From Flavobacterium sp. (lineage in GTDB: Bacteria; Bacteroidota; Bacteroidia; Flavobacteriales; Flavobacteriaceae), in NCBI GenBank assembly GCA_030153045.1, contig JASLID010000001.1:1-59872 (forward strand): 59,872 nt of DNA, written 5' to 3'. Both the position numbers and the translations under genes were made by a program. Under the pieces are notes generated by a model. That model was not told the DNA's origin and did no database searches. It was given only the letters and a program-made list of their open reading frames with translations. Positions within the stretch are counted from its first letter, which is position 1, and every line of letters starts with the position of its first letter. Of the stretch, positions 8,445 to 16,488 are shown in pieces.

Positions 8445-9758
8445 TTATTTCTGTATTGAATTTTGTTTTGGGATTCTTAAAAGTAAAAACAATCCGATTA
8501 CAAAAAAAACACCTAAAAACACAATAGAATTTCGCATAGAACCAGTCACTTGATCTATGATTCCATAAATTGACATTCCTATTACGATACCTACTTTTTC
8601 GGTAACATCATAAAAACTAAAATACGAAGCCGTATCGGTAGTTTCAGGTAAGAATTTAGAGTAAGTTGAACGGGCTAACGATTGAATTCCACCCATCACT
8701 AATCCTACAAAACCTGCAACCATATAAAATTCAAAAGGTTCTTCAACAAAATAAGCAAAGACACATAATACTGCCCAGAATGCGTTTAAGAATATCAAAA
8801 CATTAACATTCCCAAATTTACCTGAGGCTCTCGAGGTAAGAAAAGCGCCTAAAACAGCAACAATTTGAATGACTAAAATACTTATAATTAGCCCAGTTGT
8901 TTTTTGACTTGGTGTTTTCCATGCAATTTCTTCAGCACCAAAATAGGTAGCTACCAACATTACCGTTTGTACAGCCATAATGAATACAAAATAGCTGGAT
9001 AAATATCTTTTTAAAACAATATTTTGCTTAACATCTTGCCAAACCAACCTTAATTCTTTGAAACCATCCAACACCACTGCTTTTGTTACTTTATGTCCTG
9101 TTGAAACTCCTTTTGGTAAATAATAATACGTGATATGACTGAAACCAATCCACCAAATTCCTGTCATAACAAATGAATATTTCATCATTAGTATACTCTC
9201 TGCAACTGGAGCTTCTTTTGGTACAGACATAACCATCATCAAATTGATAATCAACAAAATTGTGCTCCCAATGTATCCCATTGAAAAACCACGAGCACTT
9301 ACTTTATCCTGTTGCTCTGGATAAGCAATGTCTGGTAAATACGAATTATAAAAAACAAGACTAGCCCAGAAACCTATTAACCCAAATAAGTAAACAGTAT
9401 AACTTATAAGAAAATTATCCGGAGAAAACCAGTATAACCCTATACAAGACAATCCCCCCATGTAGCAGAAAAACCTCAAGAAAGCCTTCTTATTTCCAAC
9501 ATAATCTGCAATTCCAGATAAAATTGGAGAAATAAATGCTACAATTAAAAAAGCAATTGCTGTCACAAAAGAAATAGTGGCCGTACTTTTAAAATGATAG
9601 CCATAAATATCTACATATTTATTTCTGTCCTTAAATATTAAATCGTAAAATATTGGAAATATTGCCGAAGCAATTACCAAACTGTACACTGAATTTGCCC
9701 AGTCATAAAAAGCCCAAGCGTTTAATAATTTCTTATCTCCTTTTTGAAGTGGTTGCAT
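8445..9758 (-). CDS. MFS transporter, UMF1/Atg22-like
   Basis: 437-residue membrane protein with about 12 transmembrane segments. The N-terminus LNAWAFYDWANSVYSLVIASAIFP and the segment GFVGLVMGGIQSLARSTYSKFLPE are typical of the UMF1 family (Atg22-like major facilitators). The last ends in TDTASYFSFYDVTEKVGIVIG, also characteristic. Eukaryotic Atg22 exports amino acids from vacuoles; the substrate of bacterial members is not established, so none is assigned. The gene lies 45 bases before the repeat lipoprotein, but different function and spacing argue against a functional unit. Confidence 0.85.
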   Translation of the reverse strand: MQPLQKGDKKLLNAWAFYDWANSVYSLVIASAIFPIFYDLIFKDRNKYVDIYGYHFKSTATISFVTAIAFLIVAFISPILSGIADYVGNKKAFLRFFCYMGGLSCIGLYWFSPDNFLISYTVYLFGLIGFWASLVFYNSYLPDIAYPEQQDKVSARGFSMGYIGSTILLIINLMMVMSVPKEAPVAESILMMKYSFVMTGIWWIGFSHITYYYLPKGVSTGHKVTKAVVLDGFKELRLVWQDVKQNIVLKRYLSSYFVFIMAVQTVMLVATYFGAEEIAWKTPSQKTTGLIISILVIQIVAVLGAFLTSRASGKFGNVNVLIFLNAFWAVLCVFAYFVEEPFEFYMVAGFVGLVMGGIQSLARSTYSKFLPETTDTASYFSFYDVTEKVGIVIGMSIYGIIDQVTGSMRNSIVFLGVFFVIGLFLLLRIPKQNSIQK

Positions 9759-9776
9759 ATGTTATATTTTAAGCAT

Positions 9777-9802
9777 AAAAAAAGCCACGCATAGCGTGGC
9801 TT
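9777..9802 (-). terminator. Terminator of the M48 protease gene
   Basis: The stem aagccacgc (9782-9790) pairs with gcgtggctt (9794-9802) around a 3-nt loop. On the minus strand it is followed by a T tract (the A run at 9777-9783). It sits 15 bases past the protease stop codon. Confidence 0.85.
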
Positions 9803-9817
9803 CGAAAATACTATATT

Positions 9818-10633
9818 TTATTTGAATGTCACACCAAATTTTTTGGCTTCAGCTTTTGCCTGAGGCAACATACTTTTCAAATTAGCAATACGTGATTCGT
9901 TTGATGGGTGTGTGCTTAATATTTCTGGTGGTGCTCCACCTCCCAACGCTGACATTCTTTCCCAAAGAAAAACAGCATTTTCAGGATTATATCCTGCAAT
10001 AGCCATTAAAGTAAGTCCAATCATATCAGCTTCACTTTCATGATCACGGCTAAAAGGCAACATTACTCCTACCTGGCTTCCTACACCATAGGCTTGCATA
10101 ATAAGTTGTTGTGTTTCCGGACTTTTATTTCCAGTAGCTACAGCAACTCCTGCTCCACCTAATTGTTGCAATAAGCCAGCACTCATTCGTTGTTGCCCGT
10201 GATTGGCTAAGGCGTGTGAAACCTCATGGCCTAAAACAGCAGCTAAACCAGCGTCGTCTTTACAAACAGGTAAAATTCCTGAGTAAACAACAATTTTTCC
10301 ACCTGGCATACACCAAGCATTAACTTCCTTACTCTCAACTAATTTGTATTCCCATTTATAATTTTCCAAATAAGAACTATTACCATTAGCGTTTAACCAT
10401 CTTTCGGCTGCCACTCTTATCTTGTTAGCTACATTTTCTACTCTTTGAGCATCTTTTGTACCAGTAATTACTTTGTTTTTGGCCAAAAATTCTCCGTATT
10501 GCTGAAATGCCGATGGAAAAATTTCGCTATCAGGAACCAGAGCCAATGTTTTCTTTTGTGTAAATGGATTCGTAGCACAAGAAATTACTAATGCTGAAAT
10601 ACCAATTGCTGAAATTATCAAACCTTTTTTCAT
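9818..10633 (-). CDS. M48-family zinc metalloprotease lipoprotein
   Basis: 271 residues. A type II signal peptide ends at VISC, giving a lipid-anchored Cys19. The zinc motif HEVSH is at residues 136-140, and the third-ligand region HESEAD is at 198-203, with Glu201 the likely ligand. The overall layout resembles the periplasmic or outer-membrane M48 proteases LoiP and BepA, but without the C-terminal TPR domain of BepA. It probably degrades misfolded envelope proteins. The gene is monocistronic with its own terminator. The neighbouring hydrolase starts divergently 150 bases away. Confidence 0.88.
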   Translation of the reverse strand: MKKGLIISAIGISALVISCATNPFTQKKTLALVPDSEIFPSAFQQYGEFLAKNKVITGTKDAQRVENVANKIRVAAERWLNANGNSSYLENYKWEYKLVESKEVNAWCMPGGKIVVYSGILPVCKDDAGLAAVLGHEVSHALANHGQQRMSAGLLQQLGGAGVAVATGNKSPETQQLIMQAYGVGSQVGVMLPFSRDHESEADMIGLTLMAIAGYNPENAVFLWERMSALGGGAPPEILSTHPSNESRIANLKSMLPQAKAEAKKFGVTFK

Positions 10634-10784
10634 TTTTTCTCGTATTTATATATGTAGTAAAATTAACGCATTTTTTTTGAATCTGTTATATCAAAACAGA
10701 AAGTATTTATGATTATTTTATGATTCAATTTTTATACTAAACTTTAAAAAATCTTAAATTGCAGGATATTTAAAACATTACATT

Positions 10785-11639
10785 TTGAAATCAAAAAAAA
10801 GTGAAGGAATTCAAGTTCCAAAGATTATTATATACTCAGCAAAATTGGTTCAATTTATTTCTACCGATTTAGTTACAAAAATGGCTTCTAAAATATTTAC
10901 AAGCCCTATTAAACATAAAATTCCAAAAAGAGAATTTGAAATGGAATCAAAAACCAAACAAGAAACCGTTTTAATTCCTAAAATAAAGAAAGAAATCGTG
11001 GTTTATCATTATGGAAATAGTCCAAAAAAAGTTTTATTAGTGCATGGCTGGTCAGGTCGCGGCACTCAACTCGTTAAGTTTGCTGAAGAGTTAATCGCCT
11101 CAGGATATTCGACAGTAAGTTTTGACGCACCTGCACACGGAAAATCTGCTGGAAAAACAACCTTAATGCCTGAATTTATTGCTTCTATTTTAGAAATTGA
11201 AAAATTATATGGCCCATTCGAATATGCTATTGGACATTCACTAGGTGGTATTTCATTATTAAATTCGATTAGAGAAGGTTTAAAAATTAAAAAACTAATC
11301 GTTATTGGTAGTGCTGATAGAATTAAAGATATTTTTGATGAATTTGTCAAAAAGTTAGAACTAAAGCCTATTATTTCTGAAAAAATGATTGACGGCTTCG
11401 AAAAACAATATAATGTTTCCATGGACAATTATTCAGCGCATATTGCTGCGAAAGAAGTCCAAATTCCAACACTGGTTATTCATGATGAAAATGATTATGA
11501 AGTACCTGTTTTCTGTGGTGAAAACATTCACAAGCACTTACCTAATGGTGAGCTATTTATCACTAAAAAATTAGGACACCGAAAAATTCTTGGAGATAAA
11601 GAAGTCATCCATAAAACCATGAGTTTCATTCAAAATTAA
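10785..11639 (+). CDS. Alpha/beta hydrolase
   Basis: 284 residues with TTG as start codon. The first ATG would begin at residue 33 and would remove a helix (KIIIYSAKLVQFISTDLVTK) that I recall in related proteins, so the TTG is preferred with moderate certainty. The fold shows the oxyanion segment VHGWSGRG (86-93), the nucleophile elbow GHSLGG with Ser152, a late acid in HDENDYEVP and a catalytic His in KLGHRKIL. It is presumably a cytoplasmic esterase or thioesterase; the substrate is unknown. It begins a plus-strand run continuing with two msrB genes, 11 bases downstream. Confidence 0.75.
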   Translation: MKSKKSEGIQVPKIIIYSAKLVQFISTDLVTKMASKIFTSPIKHKIPKREFEMESKTKQETVLIPKIKKEIVVYHYGNSPKKVLLVHGWSGRGTQLVKFAEELIASGYSTVSFDAPAHGKSAGKTTLMPEFIASILEIEKLYGPFEYAIGHSLGGISLLNSIREGLKIKKLIVIGSADRIKDIFDEFVKKLELKPIISEKMIDGFEKQYNVSMDNYSAHIAAKEVQIPTLVIHDENDYEVPVFCGENIHKHLPNGELFITKKLGHRKILGDKEVIHKTMSFIQN

Positions 11640-11650
11640 AACTCACAACA

Positions 11651-12133
11651 ATGAAAAAGATACTGATTCTACTGACAATTATTTTAGGCCTAAATTCTTG
11701 CCATGGTCAAGAAAAAAAGCAGGTAAAACAAAAATTTGCTGTTGCAAAAACAGAAGCTCAATGGAAAACTGAGTTAACTCCAGAGCAATACGAAGTATTA
11801 CGAAAAAAAGGAACAGAAGCTTCTTTTTCAGGGCAATACTGGAATCATTTTGAAAAAGGATATTATGCTTGTGCTGCTTGTCACAAACCACTATTTAATT
11901 CCAATGCAAAATTTAATTCTGATTGCGGTTGGCCTTCATTTGATCAAGCCATTAAAGGAAGCGTAATTTACAAAGTGGACAATGGTTTTGGCATGCAACG
12001 AACCGAAGTCATGTGTGCTAATTGTGGCGGACATTTAGGTCATGTTTTTGATGATGGACCAACTGAAACCACAGGAAAACGTTTTTGTACCAATTCAGTT
12101 TCAATTGAATTTATTCCAAAGAAAAAATCATGA
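11651..12133 (+). CDS. msrB: Peptide-methionine (R)-S-oxide reductase MsrB, exported lipoprotein form
   Basis: 160 residues. The N-terminus ILILLTIILGLNSC is a lipoprotein signal with Cys17, so this MsrB should work in the envelope. The domain (about 35-155) has the zinc cysteines Cys74/Cys77 and Cys122/Cys125, the catalytic Cys146 in RFCTNSVSIEF and a candidate resolving Cys92 in DCGWPSF. It reduces methionine-R-sulfoxide in oxidised proteins. Its stop overlaps the start of a second, leaderless msrB by 4 bases, so the two are translationally coupled. Confidence 0.93.
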   Translation: MKKILILLTIILGLNSCHGQEKKQVKQKFAVAKTEAQWKTELTPEQYEVLRKKGTEASFSGQYWNHFEKGYYACAACHKPLFNSNAKFNSDCGWPSFDQAIKGSVIYKVDNGFGMQRTEVMCANCGGHLGHVFDDGPTETTGKRFCTNSVSIEFIPKKKS

Positions 12134-12516
12134 AGTATCCCTTAGAAAAAACCGAAGAACAATGGAAACAAGAACTTGGTGAAGAAAAATATAAAATTCT
12201 TCGTCAAAAAGGAACTGAGTATCCTCATTCTGGACAATATAATTTACATTTTGAAAATGGAACTTATGTATGTGCCGGATGCCAAGAACCATTATTTGAA
12301 AGCAAATCAAAATTTAATGCACATTGTGGTTGGCCTTCATTTGACGAGTCTATTCCTGGTAAAGTTGAATACGTTAAAGATCATACACACGGCATGATTC
12401 GAACCGAAATTTTATGTGCTAATTGCGGCGGACATTTAGGTCATGTTTTTGATGATGGACCTACAAATACTGGAATTAGATATTGCGTAAATTCACTTTC
12501 TATCGACTTTAAATAA
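12130..12516 (+). CDS. msrB: Peptide-methionine (R)-S-oxide reductase MsrB, cytoplasmic form
   Basis: 128 residues without signal peptide. The zinc ligands are Cys48/Cys51 and Cys96/Cys99, the catalytic Cys119 sits in RYCVNSLSIDF, and Cys66 lies in the CGWPSF position. It is closely similar to the upstream lipoprotein MsrB through the whole domain (ILCANCGGHLGHVFDDGP against VMCANCGGHLGHVFDDGP), so the pair looks like a tandem duplication with one copy given an export signal. The start ATG overlaps the stop of the first copy. It should repair oxidised methionine in the cytoplasm. Confidence 0.93.
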   Translation: MKYPLEKTEEQWKQELGEEKYKILRQKGTEYPHSGQYNLHFENGTYVCAGCQEPLFESKSKFNAHCGWPSFDESIPGKVEYVKDHTHGMIRTEILCANCGGHLGHVFDDGPTNTGIRYCVNSLSIDFK

Positions 12517-12580
12517 TAATAATTATTGCTAATCTTGGTTATTTTATTTAATTTGCAATCAATTAACACCTTTTTTTAGA

Positions 12581-14353
12581 ATGACCAAAATTACTAGATT
12601 ATTTGAATTCCCTTATTATCAATTAGATAAACAAAATTTGCAAGATGCTTTGGTAACAAAGTATAATGGCGAATGGATAAAGACTTCAACACAAGAATAT
12701 ATCAATAAAGCCAACGCAGTTTCGAGAGCTTTACTTAGAATGGGAATACAAAAAGATGATAAAATTGCTATCATTTCGTCTAATAATAGAACCGAATGGA
12801 ATATTATGGACATTGGCGCTTTACAAACTGGAGCTCAAACGGTTCCTATTTATCCAACAATTTCTCAAGAAGATTACGAATATATTTTAAACCATTCTGG
12901 TGCTAAATTTTGTTTTGTATCAGACACTGAAGTTTTAGGTAAATTAAATGCTATAAAAAGTAACGTTCCTTCACTAACCGAAGTTTTTACATTCAATGAA
13001 ATTTCAGGCGAAAAACATTGGACAGAATTATTAAAACTAGGCGAAGACGAATCGAATCAAAACGAAGTTGAGGATAGAAAAAATGCAGTTCTAACTACCG
13101 ATTTAGCCACTATCATATACACTTCAGGAACAACTGGAAAACCAAAAGGTGTCATGCTTTCGCATCAAAATATTGTTTCAAATGTGTTAGATAGCTCCTC
13201 AAGAATCCCATTTACTCAAGGTAATAGTCGTTCATTGAGTTTCTTACCTGTTTGTCATATTTTCGAAAGAATGATATTGTATTTATACCAATATTATAGT
13301 GTTTCTATTTATTTTGGAGAATCTATCGAAAAATTAAGCGATAATATTAAAGAAGTAAAACCAAACGTCATGTCGGCCGTGCCAAGACTTTTGGAAAAAG
13401 TATATGATAAAATCTACGCTAAAGGAAGTGAACTTACCGGAATTAAAAAGAAACTTTTCTTTTGGGCCATTGATTTAGGTTTAAGATACGAGCCTTATGG
13501 AGCCAATGGCTTTTGGTATGAATTTCAATTAAAAATTGCCAGAAAACTTATTTTTAGTAAATGGCAAGAAGGATTGGGTGGAAATCTTGGCTTAATGGTT
13601 TCTGGAAGTGCTGCTTTGCAACCTAGATTGACGCGTATTTTTGCTGCTGCCGGAATTCCAATCATGGAAGGTTATGGCTTAACCGAAACTTCTCCCGTAA
13701 TATCCGTAAATGATACTAGAAACAGAGGGTTTAAAGTGGGGACAGTTGGAAAACTAATTACCAATGTAGAAGTTAAAATTGCTGAAGATGGTGAGATTCT
13801 TTGTAAAGGTCCAAATGTGATGATGGGTTACTATAAAGATGAAGCATTAACCAAAGAAGTACTAAATGGAGGTTACTTCCATACTGGCGATATTGGTGAG
13901 TTCGACTCGGAAGGCTTCTTACGAATTACTGATCGTAAAAAAGAAATGTTCAAAACCTCAGGTGGAAAATACATTGCCCCTCAAATTTTGGAAAATACAA
14001 TGAAACAATCTCGTTTTATTGAACAAATAATGGTTATTGGTGACGGGCAAAAAATGCCAGCAGCCCTTATTCAACCTAACTTTGATTTTGTCAAAGAATG
14101 GGCTCAAATTCACAAAATTGAAATTGGTAAAACCAATGACGAAATTGTAAACAACGAAAAAGTCATCGAACGTATTCAACAAGAAGTTGATACTTTAAAT
14201 ACAAAATTTGGAAGTTGGGAAAAAATCAAACGATTTGAATTAACTCCAGATATTTGGTCCATCGATGGCGGTCAATTGACCCCTACCCTTAAATTAAAAC
14301 GTAAAGTAGTCCTTGAAAAATACAAAGGTCTTTACGATAAAATATACAACTAA
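12581..14353 (+). CDS. Long-chain acyl-CoA synthetase (AMP-forming)
   Basis: 590 residues, the usual length for the FadD15-type bacterial long-chain fatty acid-CoA ligases. The AMP-binding signature IYTSGTTGKPKGVMLSH is near residues 178-194. MEGYGLTETSPVISVN is the adenylate/acyl pocket motif, and the hinge region GYFHTGDIGEFDSEGFLRITDRKKEMFKTSGGKYIAP precedes the small C-terminal domain. It activates fatty acids to acyl-CoA with ATP. The beta-oxidation operon that would use acyl-CoA lies 1.6 kb downstream on the same strand. A lipoprotein hydrolase gene follows 12 bases later. Confidence 0.92.
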   Translation: MTKITRLFEFPYYQLDKQNLQDALVTKYNGEWIKTSTQEYINKANAVSRALLRMGIQKDDKIAIISSNNRTEWNIMDIGALQTGAQTVPIYPTISQEDYEYILNHSGAKFCFVSDTEVLGKLNAIKSNVPSLTEVFTFNEISGEKHWTELLKLGEDESNQNEVEDRKNAVLTTDLATIIYTSGTTGKPKGVMLSHQNIVSNVLDSSSRIPFTQGNSRSLSFLPVCHIFERMILYLYQYYSVSIYFGESIEKLSDNIKEVKPNVMSAVPRLLEKVYDKIYAKGSELTGIKKKLFFWAIDLGLRYEPYGANGFWYEFQLKIARKLIFSKWQEGLGGNLGLMVSGSAALQPRLTRIFAAAGIPIMEGYGLTETSPVISVNDTRNRGFKVGTVGKLITNVEVKIAEDGEILCKGPNVMMGYYKDEALTKEVLNGGYFHTGDIGEFDSEGFLRITDRKKEMFKTSGGKYIAPQILENTMKQSRFIEQIMVIGDGQKMPAALIQPNFDFVKEWAQIHKIEIGKTNDEIVNNEKVIERIQQEVDTLNTKFGSWEKIKRFELTPDIWSIDGGQLTPTLKLKRKVVLEKYKGLYDKIYN

Positions 14354-14365
14354 AATCAATTCGTT

Positions 14366-15403
14366 ATGAAACCTAAATTTCTTCTTTGCTTTTCACTATT
14401 AATATTGTTATTCTTAGGTTGTAAAAACAAAGAAGAAAATGATAGGGATTCCTATTTCGATTTCTCCAAAAGAGACGACCAATATACTGGTGGCATCAAA
14501 ATGATTCCCATAAAAACACCAGTTGGTGAGTTTAAAGTATGGACAAAAAGAGTTGGAAACAATCCAAAAATAAAAGTACTATTACTTCACGGCGGACCAG
14601 GTTTAACTCATGAACTATACGAAAGTTTCGACGGTTATTTTCCAAATGAAAGCATTGAGTACATTTATTACGATCAATTGGGTTCTTATTATAGTGACCA
14701 ACCCAAAGACTCTACTTTATGGACTAACGAACGTTTTGTTGAAGAAGTAGAGCAAGTCCGAATTGCCTTAGGTTTAGATAATTCAAATTTTTATTTACTC
14801 GGACAATCTTGGGGCGGAATTCTGGCCATGGAATATGCTTTAAAATACCAAAAAAATCTAAAAGGCCTTATCATTTCAAATATGATGGCTAGCGCTCCGG
14901 AATACAACAAATATGCTGAGGAAGTACTTGGACCACAATTACCGCCTGAAGTTTTCAATCAAATAAAAGATTTCGAAAAAAATAAGGATTATACCAATCC
15001 AAAATACACTGAATTGCTTTTCAAATACTACTACACAGAACATATTCTCAGAAAACCTCTTGAAGAATGGCCAGAGTCTATTAATAGATGTTTCAAACAC
15101 ATCAATCCAAATGTTTATGTCTTTATGCAAGGTCCGAGCGAATTTGGAATTACGGGTAATGCCACTCTTAAAAACTGGGATATTAAGTCTAAATTAAAAA
15201 CACTAACCGTTCCTACACTAACCATTGGTGCAAAATATGACACCATGGATCCTAAACACATGGAATGGATTTCCAAAGAAGTTCAAAACGGACGTTTTTT
15301 ATTCTGCTCAAAAGGAAGCCACCTTTCGCAATACGATGACCAAAAGACCTATTTTAATGGTGTTCTTCAATTTTTGAAAGATGTAGATAACGGTAGTTTT
15401 TAA
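14366..15403 (+). CDS. Proline iminopeptidase-like alpha/beta hydrolase lipoprotein (S33)
   Basis: 345 residues. The signal peptide ends at LFLGC (Cys19), indicating a lipid-anchored envelope protein. The hydrolase core has HGGPG at 75-79, YYDQLGSYYSDQP (the conserved segment after strand 4 in proline iminopeptidases), GQSWGG with Ser148, a late acid in GAKYDTMDP and His in KGSHLSQYD. It probably cleaves N-terminal proline or other residues from peptides, although this family also includes lactone and amide hydrolases. It is 12 bases downstream of the acyl-CoA synthetase and likely co-transcribed. Confidence 0.85.
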   Translation: MKPKFLLCFSLLILLFLGCKNKEENDRDSYFDFSKRDDQYTGGIKMIPIKTPVGEFKVWTKRVGNNPKIKVLLLHGGPGLTHELYESFDGYFPNESIEYIYYDQLGSYYSDQPKDSTLWTNERFVEEVEQVRIALGLDNSNFYLLGQSWGGILAMEYALKYQKNLKGLIISNMMASAPEYNKYAEEVLGPQLPPEVFNQIKDFEKNKDYTNPKYTELLFKYYYTEHILRKPLEEWPESINRCFKHINPNVYVFMQGPSEFGITGNATLKNWDIKSKLKTLTVPTLTIGAKYDTMDPKHMEWISKEVQNGRFLFCSKGSHLSQYDDQKTYFNGVLQFLKDVDNGSF

Positions 15404-15502
15404 CAATTTGTTGATAAAATCATTTGTTTTTGTGTGTTTATTTTATTTTTTTAAGGTAATTTTTACTACATTCACAATAATTAACCACAAAACAAAAACA
15501 AA

Positions 15503-15886
15503 ATGAATTTAAAAAACTTTTTAATTGCAGGTATTGTTGCGGGTATTGTTGATTTTCTTTTAGGTTGGGTATTTTATGGAATGCTTTTTAAAGACTTATA
15601 CCCACAAACTCAAGACACCAATTTATCATTCATCTTTTTTGGTTGTATGACTTTTGGATTTTTTATCTCCTATATTTTTACAAAATGGGCTGGAATTACA
15701 AACCCAGTTACTGGAGCAATAGCTGGAGCAACTATTGGCGTTTTCTCTAGTTTATCTATGAACTTTTTCATGTATTCTGGCATGCCACTAAATGTTCAAA
15801 ATATGGTGACTGACATTGTTGTTTCAACAATTATAGGCTCTGCTATGGGAGCTGCAGTTGCAATAGTTAACGGAAAGCTGAAATAA
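15503..15886 (+). CDS. Small conserved membrane protein, function unknown
   Basis: 127 residues with four predicted membrane helices, at about residues 5-27, 42-62, 67-88 and 101-123. Glycine- and alanine-rich faces (AGIVAGIVDFLLGWVFYGMLF; TGAIAGATIGVFSS) suggest tight helix packing. I do not recognise a named family, although it resembles small four-helix DUF1761-like proteins. It has its own terminator and is preceded by a 99-bp gap, so it is probably a single-gene unit between the hydrolase and the fad operon. Confidence 0.65.
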   Translation: MNLKNFLIAGIVAGIVDFLLGWVFYGMLFKDLYPQTQDTNLSFIFFGCMTFGFFISYIFTKWAGITNPVTGAIAGATIGVFSSLSMNFFMYSGMPLNVQNMVTDIVVSTIIGSAMGAAVAIVNGKLK

Positions 15887-15906
15887 TTCACTTTTATTTT
15901 TTATAT

Positions 15907-15937
15907 AAACTCCTTAGCAATAAGGAGTTTTTTTTAT
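15907..15937 (+). terminator. Terminator of the small membrane protein gene
   Basis: The perfect stem aaactcctta (15907-15916) pairs with taaggagttt (15921-15930) around a 4-nt loop and runs into a T tract. It lies just before the marR/fad promoter. Confidence 0.88.
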
Positions 15938-15971
15938 TTATAATTATTTAACAAAAAAATATTAAATTTAT

Positions 15972-16002
15972 TATGCATGCATAGTATTTTTTATTATCTT
16001 TG
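15972..16002 (+). promoter_or_regulatory. Promoter and candidate operator of the marR-fad operon
   Basis: TATCTTTG (15995-16002) fits the Bacteroidetes -7 consensus and lies 18 bases before the marR start. A perfect 12-bp palindrome, TATGCATGCATA (15972-15983), sits in the -33 region, where a bound dimer would block RNA polymerase. It is a natural candidate site for the MarR protein encoded directly downstream. Confidence 0.5.
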
Positions 16003-16020
16003 AATTTCTTTATAACAAAT

Positions 16021-16488
16021 ATGAAAGACAAAACGATAGATTATGTACTTCGAGCAACATGGCAAGCTGTGTCAAGAATGTACAATGAAGAAGCCTCAAA
16101 ATACGGAGCTACAATGGCTACTGGATTTGCTTTATTAAGTATCGACCGAGAAAATGGAACGCCTTCAACAGCTCTTGGACCAAGAATGGGTATGGAAGCC
16201 ACAAGCTTGACCAGAACCTTAAAATCTATGGAAGAAAAAGGATTAATATATCGTAAGCCTAATCCAAATGACGGCCGTGGTGTATTGATTTATTTAACCG
16301 ATTTTGGAAAAGAAAAAAGAGATCTTTCAAAAAATACTGTTTTAAAATTTAATGAAACAGTCAAGCAAAATATCTCTCCCGAAAAATTACTACACTTTAT
16401 GGAGGTGTCAGAAATCATCAACGAATTAATTCAAGATAAAAACATATTCAATCAACCAGAAAAAACAGAAAATGAAACGAAGTATTAA
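16021..16488 (+). CDS. MarR-family regulator of the beta-oxidation operon
   Basis: 155 residues from ATG 16021. A TTG 21 bases upstream is in frame but overlaps the -7 box, so it is rejected as start. The winged helix-turn-helix spans about residues 30-110 (ATSLTRTLKSMEEKGLIYRKPNPNDGRGVLIYLTDFGKE), including the MarR wing signature. The last 17 bases overlap the downstream dehydrogenase gene, which ties the regulator to the fatty acid degradation genes. By family it should be a repressor released by a ligand such as an acyl-CoA; that ligand is inferred from context only. Confidence 0.88.
   Translation: MKDKTIDYVLRATWQAVSRMYNEEASKYGATMATGFALLSIDRENGTPSTALGPRMGMEATSLTRTLKSMEEKGLIYRKPNPNDGRGVLIYLTDFGKEKRDLSKNTVLKFNETVKQNISPEKLLHFMEVSEIINELIQDKNIFNQPEKTENETKY

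Noticed and set aside
12176..12397. Plus-strand frame inside the second msrB
   Set aside because: It lies in another frame within a clear MsrB domain and has no recognisable protein features.
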